Part shown: one piece after another, positions 8,466 through 18,568 of the stretch
Layout of the letters: every line of letters starts with the position of its first letter
Numbering within the stretch: position 1 is the first letter of the stretch
Source of the DNA: Coprinopsis marcescibilis
Taxonomy: Eukaryota; Basidiomycota; Agaricomycetes; Agaricales; Psathyrellaceae
Direction of reading: 5' to 3'
Length of the DNA: 18,568 nucleotides
Assembly: GCA_004369085.1 (NCBI GenBank)
Contig: ML210273.1
Location: forward strand, 69,570-88,137
Notes under the pieces: model-generated
Seen by the model: the letters and a program-made list of their open reading frames with translations, nothing else
Told to the model about the DNA's origin: nothing
Database searches by the model: none
Translations under genes and position numbers: made by a program

Positions 8466-11400
8466 GATCCTAAAGCTCTATAAATTGTCGAATTGTGGAT
8501 GATTTGGCTACGATCAGCTCGAGGACTCTGCTGGTACGTGGCCGCCGATACGAGATTTAGGGCAGGGCCATCAAACCCCGGCCCTCCCTTTCGCCGGTTG
8601 CCGCTGCTACTAGGAACTTCACAAATGGGATCGATCACCTTCATTGTTCCAGAGGATCATGTTTAGCATTAAGTCAGAAGCTTCTTGCAAGTAAACCGCT
8701 AGTCCATCTGAGAGGAGGCAATGGCCGTCTTGACAATCAAATGACCGGGCTACAACTTCAGTTTCAAAGTATTTGATCGCGCTCAGTGACCGCCTGCTCC
8801 GAGATCGAACCCGCCTCTAAATTATCTACTACTCCTGGAATTTGTTCGATTCTCCAGGTATTAGCTTAATGATGTGGATCCCTAGCTGCCTCCAGATATT
8901 ATGTAAATAAACACCGAGCACCCCACCTACTTTCTGTACTTCATTGTTATTTACAAAGCTAATTCAATGTGATATACGGGCGCTTGGTGTATATTATAAA
9001 AAGAAGCAGATTATTTGTTTGTCTCGATAGGATGCTATAACAGTCTAGCCTAGTCATCTGTCAGGTTTTTTTACCGCCTACCACACTTTTGATTCCGTAA
9101 AGGAGCCATCAACCAACATATCTGAATTTCTATGAGTAAAGTCAGATCCTTGTGAGAACACGAGATGGGAATCCGGCGGAGTTTCCCCCGGTGTGCAATG
9201 TACCAGAATGCTGGAGTTAAGCGCCCATCTCGATCTGTTGCTTATATCACTTTCCACCATTCTTTCAAGCACATGCAACCCTTCGATGGCTTGCTAAAAG
9301 TCTTCAAAGAGCCAAATGCTCTTCTTCTCGTCACCGTAACACATCTCCGAATCGGCCGCCTTATTCATCGAATCGCCGCTGCAGTGGTTGTGACATCCAG
9401 AAGGATCGAACGTACTCAATGACCTAATTGGCATAAGACTCCGTCCAATATCATCTACCCTTTTGCGCTGAAAAGTACGTACCCCAAGGGACTGTGACAC
9501 GATATCATTCCCTTTGATGTGATTAATCCCAGAAGTATTGTCCAAAAGCGCCATCAGCTAAAATAGCAACCATTGTCCGCCACACAGTATCCAAGCGGAC
9601 GAGGTCACAAGGGAAGCCGCAACTTACTCCAGGGCAACTGCGCATATTAATGATCATCTAAAAAAAAAACTCGTCAAAGTCACTTCCACAATAGCCTGCC
9701 AAGTCCCGAATTATCCGATCCCCATCCGCCACAGGAGAAAGGACAGTCAGCGTCACCAGTGCCGCTTCCGGTGTGAAACCCCCAGTAATGTCACGGTGTA
9801 CTTCCTCATATAGCAGGCAACGGGTCAGGCTGCATTCGTCAACCTTGAGCTTTTGAGCTCGAATGGGAGTTGAGTGGATACGGACACTGGTCATCCGAGC
9901 CCACACGTGAAGACAGTGTGATTGTGGCGAAGAAGTTGACGATATACAACCTTCAACACATAAGTCGCGGCGGTAGAGATCAGAGACACCAACCGATGGA
10001 AGTGGAGGGTATCTGCTTTTGGAGGAGTCAAGTATCCGACGTGGGTAACTGGGCAGCGCAGGGTTCTCTTCGTAAAGGTCATGTTCTCGACTCTCCCTCC
10101 CTACTTTTAGACAGGCCCATTCCGTCATTATGCAGCGTCGAGTGAGACCGGCGTGGCATATTGACACATTTTAGACATCGGACGAACACGTCAATCAGAT
10201 AAGAAAAACCTTGATACCCAGTTACATCTTGAAGAAGGAGTGGTTTGTCTCTTTGTATGGAACTAAGCTACATATTAACATGCTCACCGAAGGTTTGGGC
10301 TTGGGCCGCAGCGCCTCATTGTGGTTCCCATATCAAGTACGCAGTATCGACCAAACGAGATTCTCAGCACCAAGCCCCGTTTCTATATGTCGATCGGTAG
10401 CAGACTCCCTGCCTAATTAGTGTTGAAAGTTTACATCTGGTACACCTAGTCACACGGGGCGGCACCCACGTCATGACAATGCGTGTCATCTTGTTGTCAA
10501 AACACTCGTCGGAACGTAAGGCGGGCTTGTCGCAGTGAATCCTTGGGAATTGGAGCGCTAACGGAATCCAAGTCAAATGGAAGCTCATCAGAGACAGAGT
10601 TTAAAGAGGCGCCGAGATCTCAGCATAGGTTTTATCGCAGAGCGCCAAGAAACACGGAAAGTTCTGATTTAAATACAGAGATGGGGGATATCCCAACTTT
10701 GATTGGGATCCTGGAGATGGGGCCGGTATCGGAGTGCTAGTGAAACTAGAAAGTTGATCTTCAAGCCGGCGAAGCGTGTTTAGAGAAGGGAAAGATGATG
10801 TCGGAGTAACCAAAACGGCCTATCGATTTTGTCAGCCCGTAGAACAAGACAACCAGTGAGAAAATAACAAGCGGCGTCTGCTCGACATCCACCGATGGGA
10901 CCAGAGCCTATCCTTGGGGTGAAAATATAAGCGTAAGAGGGAACCGAACCAAGCTGAACCAGCGCGACTGTGAGTGTTTCTACCTAACGTCAGCAATCGC
11001 GATTCAGAACATACCTGTGGATGAGAAGAATGGGAAGGGATGGAGAAAGATGACAACAGATACGGTCGGCGAAAGAGGTTGAAGCGTAATTGACAGGTAT
11101 ACCCCGCAATGCTGTGGCCCACCTTACCAACAAGTTTCATCGACCCTGAGTGAAGAGAGATGGAAGATTTCTTTGGAGATCAACGGCAGGGTACGGCAAT
11201 GATGCGGTATGGTGAGATGTGGTTAGGGCTGATTGTGGGCTTTATTCAGATAGAGCGACTCCGAGTTTTCACTGCTTCGTGCTCCATGGTCCGGGAACTA
11301 AGGGATACTCCGAATGATTGTGCACGATTTTGGACACAAGTTCCATCCGAGGATCTGTAAAAAAAGCAAGCAACCTTTGCGTTGCGTATGCAGCCACAAA

Positions 11401-11848
11401 GCAGAAGAAAAGTAATCGACCCTCACAGTCGACATACCGGTCCCGCTGTTCGGACGCAATGCAAAAAGTATAACTTTTTCAAAGGCACAGGCAGCCAGAG
11501 TACCATCTCCGAGGAGAAATGTCTTTGCCGACAGGGGTAAGGAGGCTTTAAGTGATATGTCCAACACTCGTCAGCGACACCATTGACAAGGGAACCTTCC
11601 GTCAGCCAAGAGCGTCGACATTCGGTCCGTTGGCCCAGGAACTGAATGAACATTTAGTTGCATCCATTGACAAGCGACAGTGTGAGATTTAAAGGATGGC
11701 TGAGGTGGTGTAGGCGCTCTAGACAAGACTAGCCTCCGAAAACTGGACTCTTGCCGCTGTAATCCTGACGTTAGAATGTCCCGCTTCCAAGCCCTTGGCG
11801 TGACTGATCGAGCGTCGGGAAGCTCAAAGATAGTAGTATTCTGGATAT
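8466..11848. other. Gene-poor spacer, no recognisable gene
   Basis: About 3.4 kb. The right-hand side of the delta-COP gene supplies its promoter at the left edge. The longest open frame is 169 codons on the minus strand (9658-10167) and has no recognisable domain. Another minus-strand stretch, 10601-10819, follows a good acceptor (CTGAC..ATCGATAG) and encodes TLRRLEDQLSSFTSTPIPA; it may be an isolated last exon, but no upstream exon could be joined without a stop. A poly-A tract lies at 9660-9669. No tRNA, rRNA, transposase or reverse-transcriptase motif was seen. Confidence 0.55.
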
Positions 11849-11850
11849 TA

Positions 11851-11889
11851 CTATCATTGACCATATGTTCGTTTTTACCAGGTGTTCGT
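11851..11889 (+). repeat. Left terminal inverted repeat
   Basis: Begins CTATCATTGACCATATGTTC and ends ACCAGGTGTTCGT. Reverse complement of 12272-12311 apart from one missing T in the T-run. Confidence 0.85.
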
Positions 11890-12271
11890 TTTTTCGAAAT
11901 TCCTCACGCAATTTTGAGTGTCTTGCCTCCAGAATTTGTATTCAGTTAGTTTTATTAGTTTTACATAGGTCTAGGTGTTTTTTTTGACGAAAATGAATGA
12001 CTGAGGAACTGTACTTTTGGGGAAGGTGTCACGCTTGCCGACCGGCGCCATGGCGGAATTTGAATGATTTGATCAGACTTTGTTTAACATCTTAGGGACT
12101 CGGTCTAGGACCGTGCTGACCCTTCTTTTTAATTTGTAGGGTGGATAACTTCTGAACGAATTATGAATGTAATTTCGACTCATTCCTCGAGCTGTCTGCC
12201 GGAGCCAAGCCGATACTGGGATCAGCTGAGATTTAAAGTGTCACGGTCACACTGTGCGAATTTTGTGACAC

Positions 12272-12311
12272 ACGAACACCTGGTAAAAAACGAACATATG
12301 GTCAATGATAG
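12272..12311 (-). repeat. Right terminal inverted repeat
   Basis: Begins ACGAACACCTGGT and ends ATATGGTCAATGATAG on the plus strand. Mirror image of the left repeat. Confidence 0.85.
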
Positions 12312-12565
12312 TATGGCAAATATCGAAAGACTACGAGATTTCAAGAAAAACGATGGTTGCGGGTCGTGCTCAAAAGCGAAAATGGTCTCGCCATCAAAAC
12401 TGCCAACGACACTGCCACAACTATCCGACCTTCGGCCCGGAAAGCCCTTTGTCGCTGTCAAGTCATGTTTGATCTTCGCCTCTTGCATCCTTGTCCCACC
12501 ATCTTCTCAGATTTACTCGAAATTGGCCGTTGAGAACTGAAAAGTAACCATAAATCGACGATAAA

Positions 12566-14132
12566 ATGGGCAACTCTTCATCTATTCACCAACCGCACCT
12601 TCCCCCTGAAATATGGCACGAAATCATTGATCTACTCTCTGAGGATGCTGGGGCGCTCAAAGCATGTGCTCTGACAACCAAAGGGTGGACATATAAGTCG
12701 CAAGAAGTGCTTCTTTCGAAGGTGTCCGTGACGCTATCCTGGACTCGTACGGGTAATCCTGGCCCTTCGATGCAATACTTGGCCGCCACTATAAGGTCAA
12801 ACGAGAAGCTAGGTCCTATCGTCAAGGCCCTGTCTCTCACGGTTGTGCCATTCGAATATGACCATCAATCGAGAGCCGACATCGATGATCAGGACACGCC
12901 GCGCACTCTCGCATTTCTTCTATCCCGTTTGACTGCACTCGAAAAGATGACCCTTCGCATCGGTAGAAGTGGACGGCACTATGCCCTGCTACAAGACAGC
13001 GGTTTTGCATTTGATCAGAAAATACTCGAAGCCTTTGAAGCAATCTCGTCGAACCAAATTCGTACTCTGGAGCTGTTTGACTTCTTTCGATGCCCTATCC
13101 CTTCATCTTTCTTCCGTCGACAACAGCTCCTGCGAAACTTCCGCTTCGAACGCGCAGGATTTGTCGTCGTAGACGATCAGAAAGCTGGGAATACTGGGTA
13201 TTTAACGAAGGAGCTTCATCTGCTTACCTTCCGACCATCCCATCGGGAGTCCGAAAGCTTCACTGAATTAGTGAAGCAGATAGGATTAACCGAATCCGCT
13301 CAATCAAGCGTGCTGGTCCGGCTTGATCCAAAATTCTTGCGTACGTTTCGAACATGGGATCGTAGCGTGACTCACTATGCGTCGCTCGTCAAACTGCTCA
13401 AGCGTGCCGGGGCGACGCTTGAAGTATTGGAAATCGTCTTGACACATAGATCTGGAAGTATCCGATATTTTCGTAAGTATTCTGCTTCTTGTTGTGCTTT
13501 CTCACAGTAACCTGTTCAACACATCGACAGACGACGAACCGGAAAACATACCAGTCGGGAACAATAGCACGTTATTCGAACCATGTGGCACAAATACGGC
13601 GCTGCGTAAGGCCTCATTTTTCCATGCTAGCCTGGATGGTGATCTAGGCGATGTCTTTTACACCCGAACGCCGCATAGTCGGTACCTCGAGGACGTCATG
13701 GAGATTCTGTCGAGGTTGAGAATTCCAAACCTTCAAGAACTATACGTTTGGATAGTCGAGCCAACAAACCGCGATGGTGCCGATCATGGTTGGTCAATTT
13801 GGCAGAAATTTGGCAAGTTCATAGGTCGGGACCCCTTGTTCAATTCACTGAACAAGCTGTCGGTTTCGATTATACGGGCTAGCAATCGTATCAGTTCGCT
13901 GCCTGGATTTCAGGGCTTGCGCGAGGAAATTGGGCACTTTCAAGGGACATCATGGGCTTCAGGGCCGGTTTTAGGGAATGCCTCATCGAATTTGGACCGC
14001 ATTGACGATGAAACACGCCGTGTAATGTTGTTCAACGACCTTAATAATATTTTGGAAAAAGGAATTGAAGTAGACATTGATTTCTTACCATCCACGAGCC
14101 AGATACCTGAACCAAAGTTACCTTCATTCTAA
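12566..14132 (+). CDS. F-box domain protein, 502 aa
   Basis: Two exons, 12566-13472 and 13531-14132, joined over a 58-nt GTAAGT..GACAG intron in phase 1. Residues about 11-55 form an F-box: LPPEIWHEIIDLL, then LKACALTTKGW. F-box proteins link substrates to Skp1-Cullin1 ubiquitin ligases. The rest shows scattered Leu-rich beta/alpha-like segments such as NQIRTLELFDFFRC and LRIPNLQELYVWI. These resemble the degenerate LRR-like C-terminal halves common in the large, fast-evolving F-box families of agaric fungi; no clean repeat count is possible. The protein begins MGNSSS, a fit to the N-myristoylation pattern. Start context ATAAAATGGGC has A at -3. Substrate unknown. It shares orientation with UTP14 but the two are probably transcribed separately. 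Confidence 0.85.
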
Positions 14133-14596
14133 CGTCACTATGTAAAACCTGTATTTATGAACCGACGTCTCTTGCATAGCAAAAACGCCACATGGCTCTT
14201 CTGATGATGACAGTGTTCTGCTGAGCTTCACACAGTGGTCCTTGAGGAGGGGGCTGAGATCGATATTGGCCGCACACTTGAGTTCGTGCCATCTGGACCT
14301 CGATTCTGGACCCAATGTTATCGACAGTAGAGCTTCGATAGCCTTCCACATTTTGTTATCTGATTCTACATTCAGGATCAAAGTCGATACTTCTGCGATG
14401 TAACTTCAAGTTGCTTGGAAAGTGCCAGCGTCATCCTAAATGGGAGATGTAGCCCCTGAAAAGCATGTTTGGCTTTATTTTTGTCGAAGCCCAAAAAGTC
14501 TGTCAGAGCAAGGCGTGGATTTCGCAATTTCAATCTTGCACATGCTCACCCAACCCCAGTCCTTGTAACTGCTCGATTATTCGTGCTTTAGAACAA
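14133..14596. other. Spacer and probable UTP14 promoter/5' UTR
   Basis: Contains the F-box 3' end and the UTP14 leader, including a C/T-rich stretch at about 14530-14580 near the likely transcription start. An in-frame upstream ATG at 14465 would add 44 Cys/Ser-rich residues unlike Utp14, so 14597 was chosen as the start. No other feature seen. Confidence 0.55.
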
Positions 14597-17500
14597 ATGG
14601 CCAACGCAAAACCGCGGCAAACCGGCTTTCCCAAGAAAAAATCCGGTCAAAATGGCGGCAAACGGACGCTCCTAAACACCAAGGCGAATGCTGCAGCGGC
14701 GGGGTACGCTAAACGACACAGTGCGAAAGATAAGAAGCGTCAGGGTACCTCTGATATCTACGAGTACGCACCGGAGAAATCTCGAAGGTCGAAAGTCACC
14801 CTCGACTTGACCCGGGAAGAGGCCCTGGAGTTTGGAACCTTGGATGAACTCGATGATGATCAGAGGGAGTTATTGAAAGCCCGGCTTATTGGGGAGAACG
14901 ATGATGATGAGAAGGTTGATAGCGATGATGATGAGGAGGTGGACAGCGACGCTGCTTTTGAGGACAGTGACGAGGAACGGTTTGCAGAGTTTTTCCCGAA
15001 CAAGGTGGGTCTTGCTTGTCGTTCGTTTGCCAGACAATGTAATTGAGTTGTGTCTAGAAGAAAAAAGCTTCCTCCAAGGCTAAGGACCGATCAGTGCGAT
15101 TCGCTGACGTGGATCTGAATGAGGATGAAGAGCCGGAAGCAGCGAAGGAGGATGGCACCGCTGACGAGGACGACGATGAGGAGGAGGAGGGTGATGCCGA
15201 CGAATTTTTGGATCTTCTTGATGTCCTTGATGGAAAGGGAGAGATCTACAACCCAAGCGATGATGAGTCTGCGCCAAAGGAGACGGCCCGAGCTGGCAAG
15301 CCAAAGTCAGACCAAGATTCGGACGTTGAGGTGGATTCTGAAGCAGAAGAATCCGGCGAGGAAGTAGACGACGAAGAATCTGGAGAAGACGATGAGGACG
15401 ATGAGACAGCAATGCAAATCACTGCCTCTGACGACGAAATAGACGTCGAAGACTCAAACCTCGACCGTCTCCAGAGCTTCATCGAAGGTCTGGAGACCAC
15501 AGCGCAAAAACGCAAGGCTGTCGACGACGGGCAGCCGACCCAGAAACGAAAACGGAGAACAATCCAAGAGAAAAACGAAACTGGTGCTGAGGATGAATTT
15601 CGTGTTGATGCTAGTGGTATGTCTTCCATTTCTAGGGCGGTTGCAGCATTTAACGACGTCTTCAGGTTCCAGACTCAACCTCGATGATTTCCTGGCTCCA
15701 TTGGCCAGCCAATCCTCTGCACTTATGTCTCTGAAAAGGACAGCGAAGGTTCTCGGCTCTTCTTCCAAAACGAAAACGCTGGCCGCGCCACTGCCTCAAC
15801 GTGCTCAAGAGAAGCTTGACCGTGAGGCTGCATACGAGAAGACGAAGGAGGAAGTGGATAAATGGTCAAACACTATGAAGCGCATTCGCGAGGTACGGTC
15901 AATTCGTACATCTTGGTCTTCCTTGTGCTCAATGTGAAATAGGCAGAGCACTTGAGCTTCCCTCTACAAAGCGAAAAACCTGGTCGGGTGTCGAACATGG
16001 AGTTGAATGCTAAATTCAAAGTATGTTTCCTCATTATCAACTCTTATGGATCACGTTCTGATTCCTATGATTAGCCCACAACTCAATTAGAGAGTGCAGT
16101 TGATAGACTGCTCAAATCTGCGAAAGTTCGGGAAGAGGATCTCCATGAAACCGAAGAGGGCATGCTGAAAGCCAACAACCTGTCAGTCGAAGAAATCGCC
16201 GAACGCCGTGCGGAGCTCAGAAAAATGCGGGAGCTGATGTATCGTGCTGAAATCAAGGCCAAACGGGTCAAGAAGATAAAGAGCAAGACATACCGCAAAC
16301 TTCGCCGGAAGGAGAAGGAGAGGATGGCAGAGAAGATTGACGACGAGGAGGATAGTGATGATGAGGAGGCTCAGATGAAGAAGGAGGTAGAGCGTGCCAG
16401 GGAGAGGGCCACATTGAGGCATAAACATACCGGCAAGTGGGCCAAGCAGATGAGGAGTAAGCACGTGGACGAGGACCAGATGAAGGAGATTGAGGATATG
16501 TTGGACAAGGGCGAGAAGCTGAGGAGGAAGGTGCAGGGTATGGGGTCTGATGAGAGCGGGGACGAGGAGAGCAGTGATGACGACGACGATCTCAGCCCAG
16601 AGGAAGCGTTGGCCAAATTTAAAGCGGATACCTTCGATGAGCTCCAGAAGCTGAAAGACTCCGGTGAAGCCGAGTCCGGGGCGACTGGCAAGAAAGGAAA
16701 CTCAATCTTCGAGATGAAGTTCATGAAGGACGCCATGGCTAGACAAAACGCGTCTGCAAACAGGGAGGTTGACGATTTCGCTCAAGTGCTAGCAGGGCAC
16801 ATGAATGTCGACGGGGACGAGACTGATGATGGCGCGAATGAGGAACAAGGCCCATCTAATGGAGTCGTGGTTAAACGAGTGGGTGGGCGAACTGTCTACA
16901 GGCCTGGATCATTGGTATGTGGCGTGACAGTATCGAGATGTATACTATTCTGACAAGGACCATTATAGGCTGCGGACAATAACACGCATCCCACTCTGCA
17001 AACCCAACCTCTCCCTCCACCTTCTGATACCTCGAGTGTTACTCTCAGATCTACTGATCTGTTTTCTCCTGCGCCCAATTCGCCTCTGATCCCAACCCAC
17101 GTAGCAGCGTCAGCTACTGTTAACCCATGGCTCGCTCATGGCGAAGCCGCCGAGTCTCTGAAGGTTGGCCGCAAGAAGAACGAAGTTGTGGTCAGCAAGG
17201 ATAGCAAGGCCGCGGATAAATCGAAGAACAAGCTGAGGAAGAATGCTCGAAAACATGAAGAGGAGAAGCAACTAGAAAAGGATGACGCCATATTGGAGAT
17301 TTCCGCGGACAACGTCCTGCAATTATCAACGGAGAGCTCGACGTCAAAGGCGTCGTCGTCGCAGAAAAAGGACACAGGTGTTGTGTCTGCAGACAACGAC
17401 GATGACTCAGATTCTAACAGCGAAGCCGATGCTCAAGAACAGGGGTTGCTGAGAAAAATGAAAGGGAAGGGCAAGGCTGCTGCACAGACGGCATTCCAAC

Positions 17501-18061
17501 AACGAGATCTTGTGGCCCTTGCATTTGCTGGAGACAATGTCGTCAGGGTGAGTGTCCTGTATTTAGTGTGGGAGAAAAAACTGATATACGTGCGGTTTCT
17601 AGCAATTCGAGGAAACCAAGCGTCGGGAAATCGAATCTGATGCACCCAAGGAAATAGATACCACCATTCCTGGATGGGGATCCTGGGGTGGTAGTGGTAT
17701 GAAGAGAAAGCCCCCCAAACCCGAGCGGATCAAGAAAATCGCTGGCGTTGACCCCACTACTCGCGCCGACTACAACAAAAAGCATATCATTATCTCGGAG
17801 AAGAGGGATAAGAAAGCGTCGAAATACCTCGTCAAGGATTTGCCATATCCTTATACGAGTCAAGCGCAGTTCGAGCGTGCAATGGACAGACCGTTGGGAC
17901 CGCAGTGGAACACGCGGGTGGCGTTCCAGCGTGCCACGTTGCCGAGGGTTGTCAAAAAGGTGATGCCTCTTCTTCTGTGTGTGCCGGATTATTACTGACG
18001 ATGTCGTTGATTTCTATAGCCTGGTGTGGTCATTGCTGCTTTGGAGAAACAGACTACATAA
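14597..18061 (+). CDS. UTP14: U3 snoRNP / SSU processome protein Utp14, 1029 aa
   Basis: Nucleolar component of the small-subunit processome needed for early 18S pre-rRNA cleavages; in yeast it binds and activates the helicase Dhr1, which unwinds U3 from pre-rRNA. Eight exons in frame: 14597-15004, 15058-15616, 15666-15892, 15943-16020, 16075-16914, 16969-17547, 17603-17959 and 18020-18061; introns 49-60 nt. Seen in order: basic N-terminus (ANAKPRQTGFPKKKSGQNGG), long acidic Asp/Glu/Ser tracts (about 100-280), LNLDDFLAPLASQSSAL, RAQEKLDREAAYEKTKEEV, the family hallmark KRVKKIKSKTYRKL (487-500), a second acidic/basic mixed region, NPWL (756-759), GWGSWGG (921-927), and the conserved tail IIISEKRDKKASKYLVKDLP..PLGPQWNT..PGVVIA. 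Somewhat longer than yeast Utp14 (899 aa), mainly from the acidic tracts. Last exon encodes only 13 residues plus stop. Intact. Confidence 0.97.
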
Positions 18062-18359
18062 CTAGGTTTTATATTGGATTTTTAATTCAATTGTGGACGG
18101 TGTACACTATAGCCCTCGGGAATTTTGTTCGTATTTAGACTAGCTCAGTTGGGTTTGTCCATATGGATATTATATTCCCCAGACAGACCAAGCGCCGATG
18201 TCTTTGAATGGAAGGCATTGGTTCTGCTGCCAGTCACGTCTGGACATTTGTAGGACTCAACGGGCAACCCAGGTCAGCCAGCGGTCACCTGCTATTGTCG
18301 GACGTAGGACCTCGGGAACAAGAGTTTCTAAGCGTATATGCTAGAAGGCTACTACTGCT
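18062..18359. other. UTP14 3' flank
   Basis: Expected to hold the UTP14 3' UTR. AT-rich for about 120 bp after the stop, then mixed sequence with no recognised gene. The 61-codon open frame at 18208-18393 has no family features. Confidence 0.5.
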
Positions 18360-18545
18360 ACTATCTATCTTTTCGACCGACTTCCAGGCCTAACGGCACC
18401 ATTACCAAGGGCCACATACGTCAGCTGCCGCTGGATCGAACCGGTTTATATGGACGTCCTAATTGCCACGCTACGTTTGATATCAAAAGCCTGATGCCGG
18501 TAGTGATCCGAAGCTGAGACCCCGTAACCGCTAGGTCACCCCATA
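18360..18545 (-). mobile_element. Possible tRNA-derived SINE fragment
   Basis: Read on the minus strand, 18538-18528 is TGACCTAGCGG, one mismatch from the RNA polymerase III A-box consensus TGGCNNAGNGG. 18442-18433 is GGTTCGATCC, the B-box GGTTCGANTCC with one base missing. The head GGGTGACCTAGCGGTTACGG is typical of tRNA-like SINE heads. The sequence cannot be folded as a functional tRNA: there is no acceptor-stem partner and the box spacing (about 85 nt) is long. A simple-repeat tail on the minus strand (AGATAGATAGTAGCAGTAG) lies at about 18345-18370. Ends are approximate and no target duplication was found. Confidence 0.35.
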
Positions 18546-18568
18546 TAGAGTAAACAGAATAAAGAATA

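Larger units (their letters stand above)
11849..12313. mobile_element. Non-autonomous TIR element, MITE-like, TA-flanked
   Basis: Two inverted copies (11851-11889 and 12272-12311) match at 39 of 40 positions with a single 1-nt gap and bound a 461-bp unit. Each outer end is followed by TA (11849-11850 and 12312-12313), as expected for Tc1/mariner-type target duplication. The interior has no transposase-like frame. Because both arms also share GATATT just outside the repeat, the exact ends are not certain. It lies about 250 bp upstream of the F-box start codon and could affect that promoter. Confidence 0.65.

Noticed and set aside
9658..10167. 169-codon minus-strand open frame
   Set aside because: Longest open frame in the spacer, but no recognisable motif and irregular composition. 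Could be chance; mentioned only under the spacer.
12163..12540. 125-codon plus-strand open frame just before the F-box gene
   Set aside because: It crosses the right half and terminal repeat of the TIR element, has no domain, and its stop precedes the F-box ATG by 25 nt by chance. Treated as non-coding.
14465..14596. In-frame upstream extension of UTP14
   Set aside because: The added 44 residues are Cys/Ser-rich and unlike Utp14 N-termini; the ATG at 14597 starts the expected basic N-terminus.
15246..15629. 127-codon minus-strand Ser-rich frame
   Set aside because: Antisense shadow of the acidic GAT/GAG-rich part of UTP14.
18433..18545. Functional tRNA gene on the minus strand
   Set aside because: No acceptor or T-stem pairing can be formed and the A-box to B-box distance is too long; kept only as a SINE candidate.
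18558..18563. AATAAA near the right edge
   Set aside because: About 500 bp beyond the UTP14 stop and next to the SINE-like element; too far and too common a hexamer to assign as a polyadenylation signal.

Overview
The window looks like nuclear DNA of a basidiomycete fungus, most likely an Agaricomycete. Its genes are broken by many short introns, mostly 48-65 nt, with GT..AG ends and CTGAC/CTAAC-like branch sites. The best protein matches recalled from memory (delta-COP, Utp14, a Gfd2/YDR514C-like protein) have the basidiomycete flavour. No species can be named from the sequence alone. All gene models below are hand-spliced and frame-checked; no database search was possible.

Left part (1-3541): no intact gene is confirmed. 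A possible 3' end of a plus-strand gene lies at 1-358. From about 888 to 2959 there are protein-like segments bounded by plausible splice sites, but they are interrupted by in-frame stops and two apparent small indels. I read this as a decayed multi-exon gene of unknown family. 2960-3541 is AT-rich spacer.

Middle part (3542-8465), minus strand: two intact genes in the same orientation. The first (ATG 5683, stop 3542) encodes a 513-aa Gfd2/YDR514C-like protein with a DEDDh-type RNase H fold. It seems to contain a 6-nt microexon, and it has lost two expected catalytic residues. The second (ATG 8465, stop 6520) encodes the 538-aa delta subunit of the COPI coatomer; its first coding exon is just the ATG triplet. 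The 836-bp spacer between them holds the delta-COP 3' end, a small tandem repeat and the promoter of the Gfd2-like gene.

Spacer (8466-12565): about 4 kb without a recognisable gene. Near its right end is a 461-bp element with 39/40-nt terminal inverted repeats flanked by TA, which looks like a non-autonomous Tc1/mariner-type or MITE-like insertion about 250 bp before the next gene.

Right part (12566-18061), plus strand: an F-box protein gene (502 aa, two exons, with an N-terminal myristoylation-like motif), followed by UTP14 (1029 aa, eight exons), a core U3 snoRNP/SSU-processome factor. The last 200 bp contain tRNA-like A-box and B-box sequences on the minus strand, suggesting a SINE fragment.

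The genes do not form a functional cluster. They cover vesicle coat, ribosome biogenesis, ubiquitin-ligase adaptor and nucleic-acid metabolism roles, with two decayed or mobile zones between and beside them.
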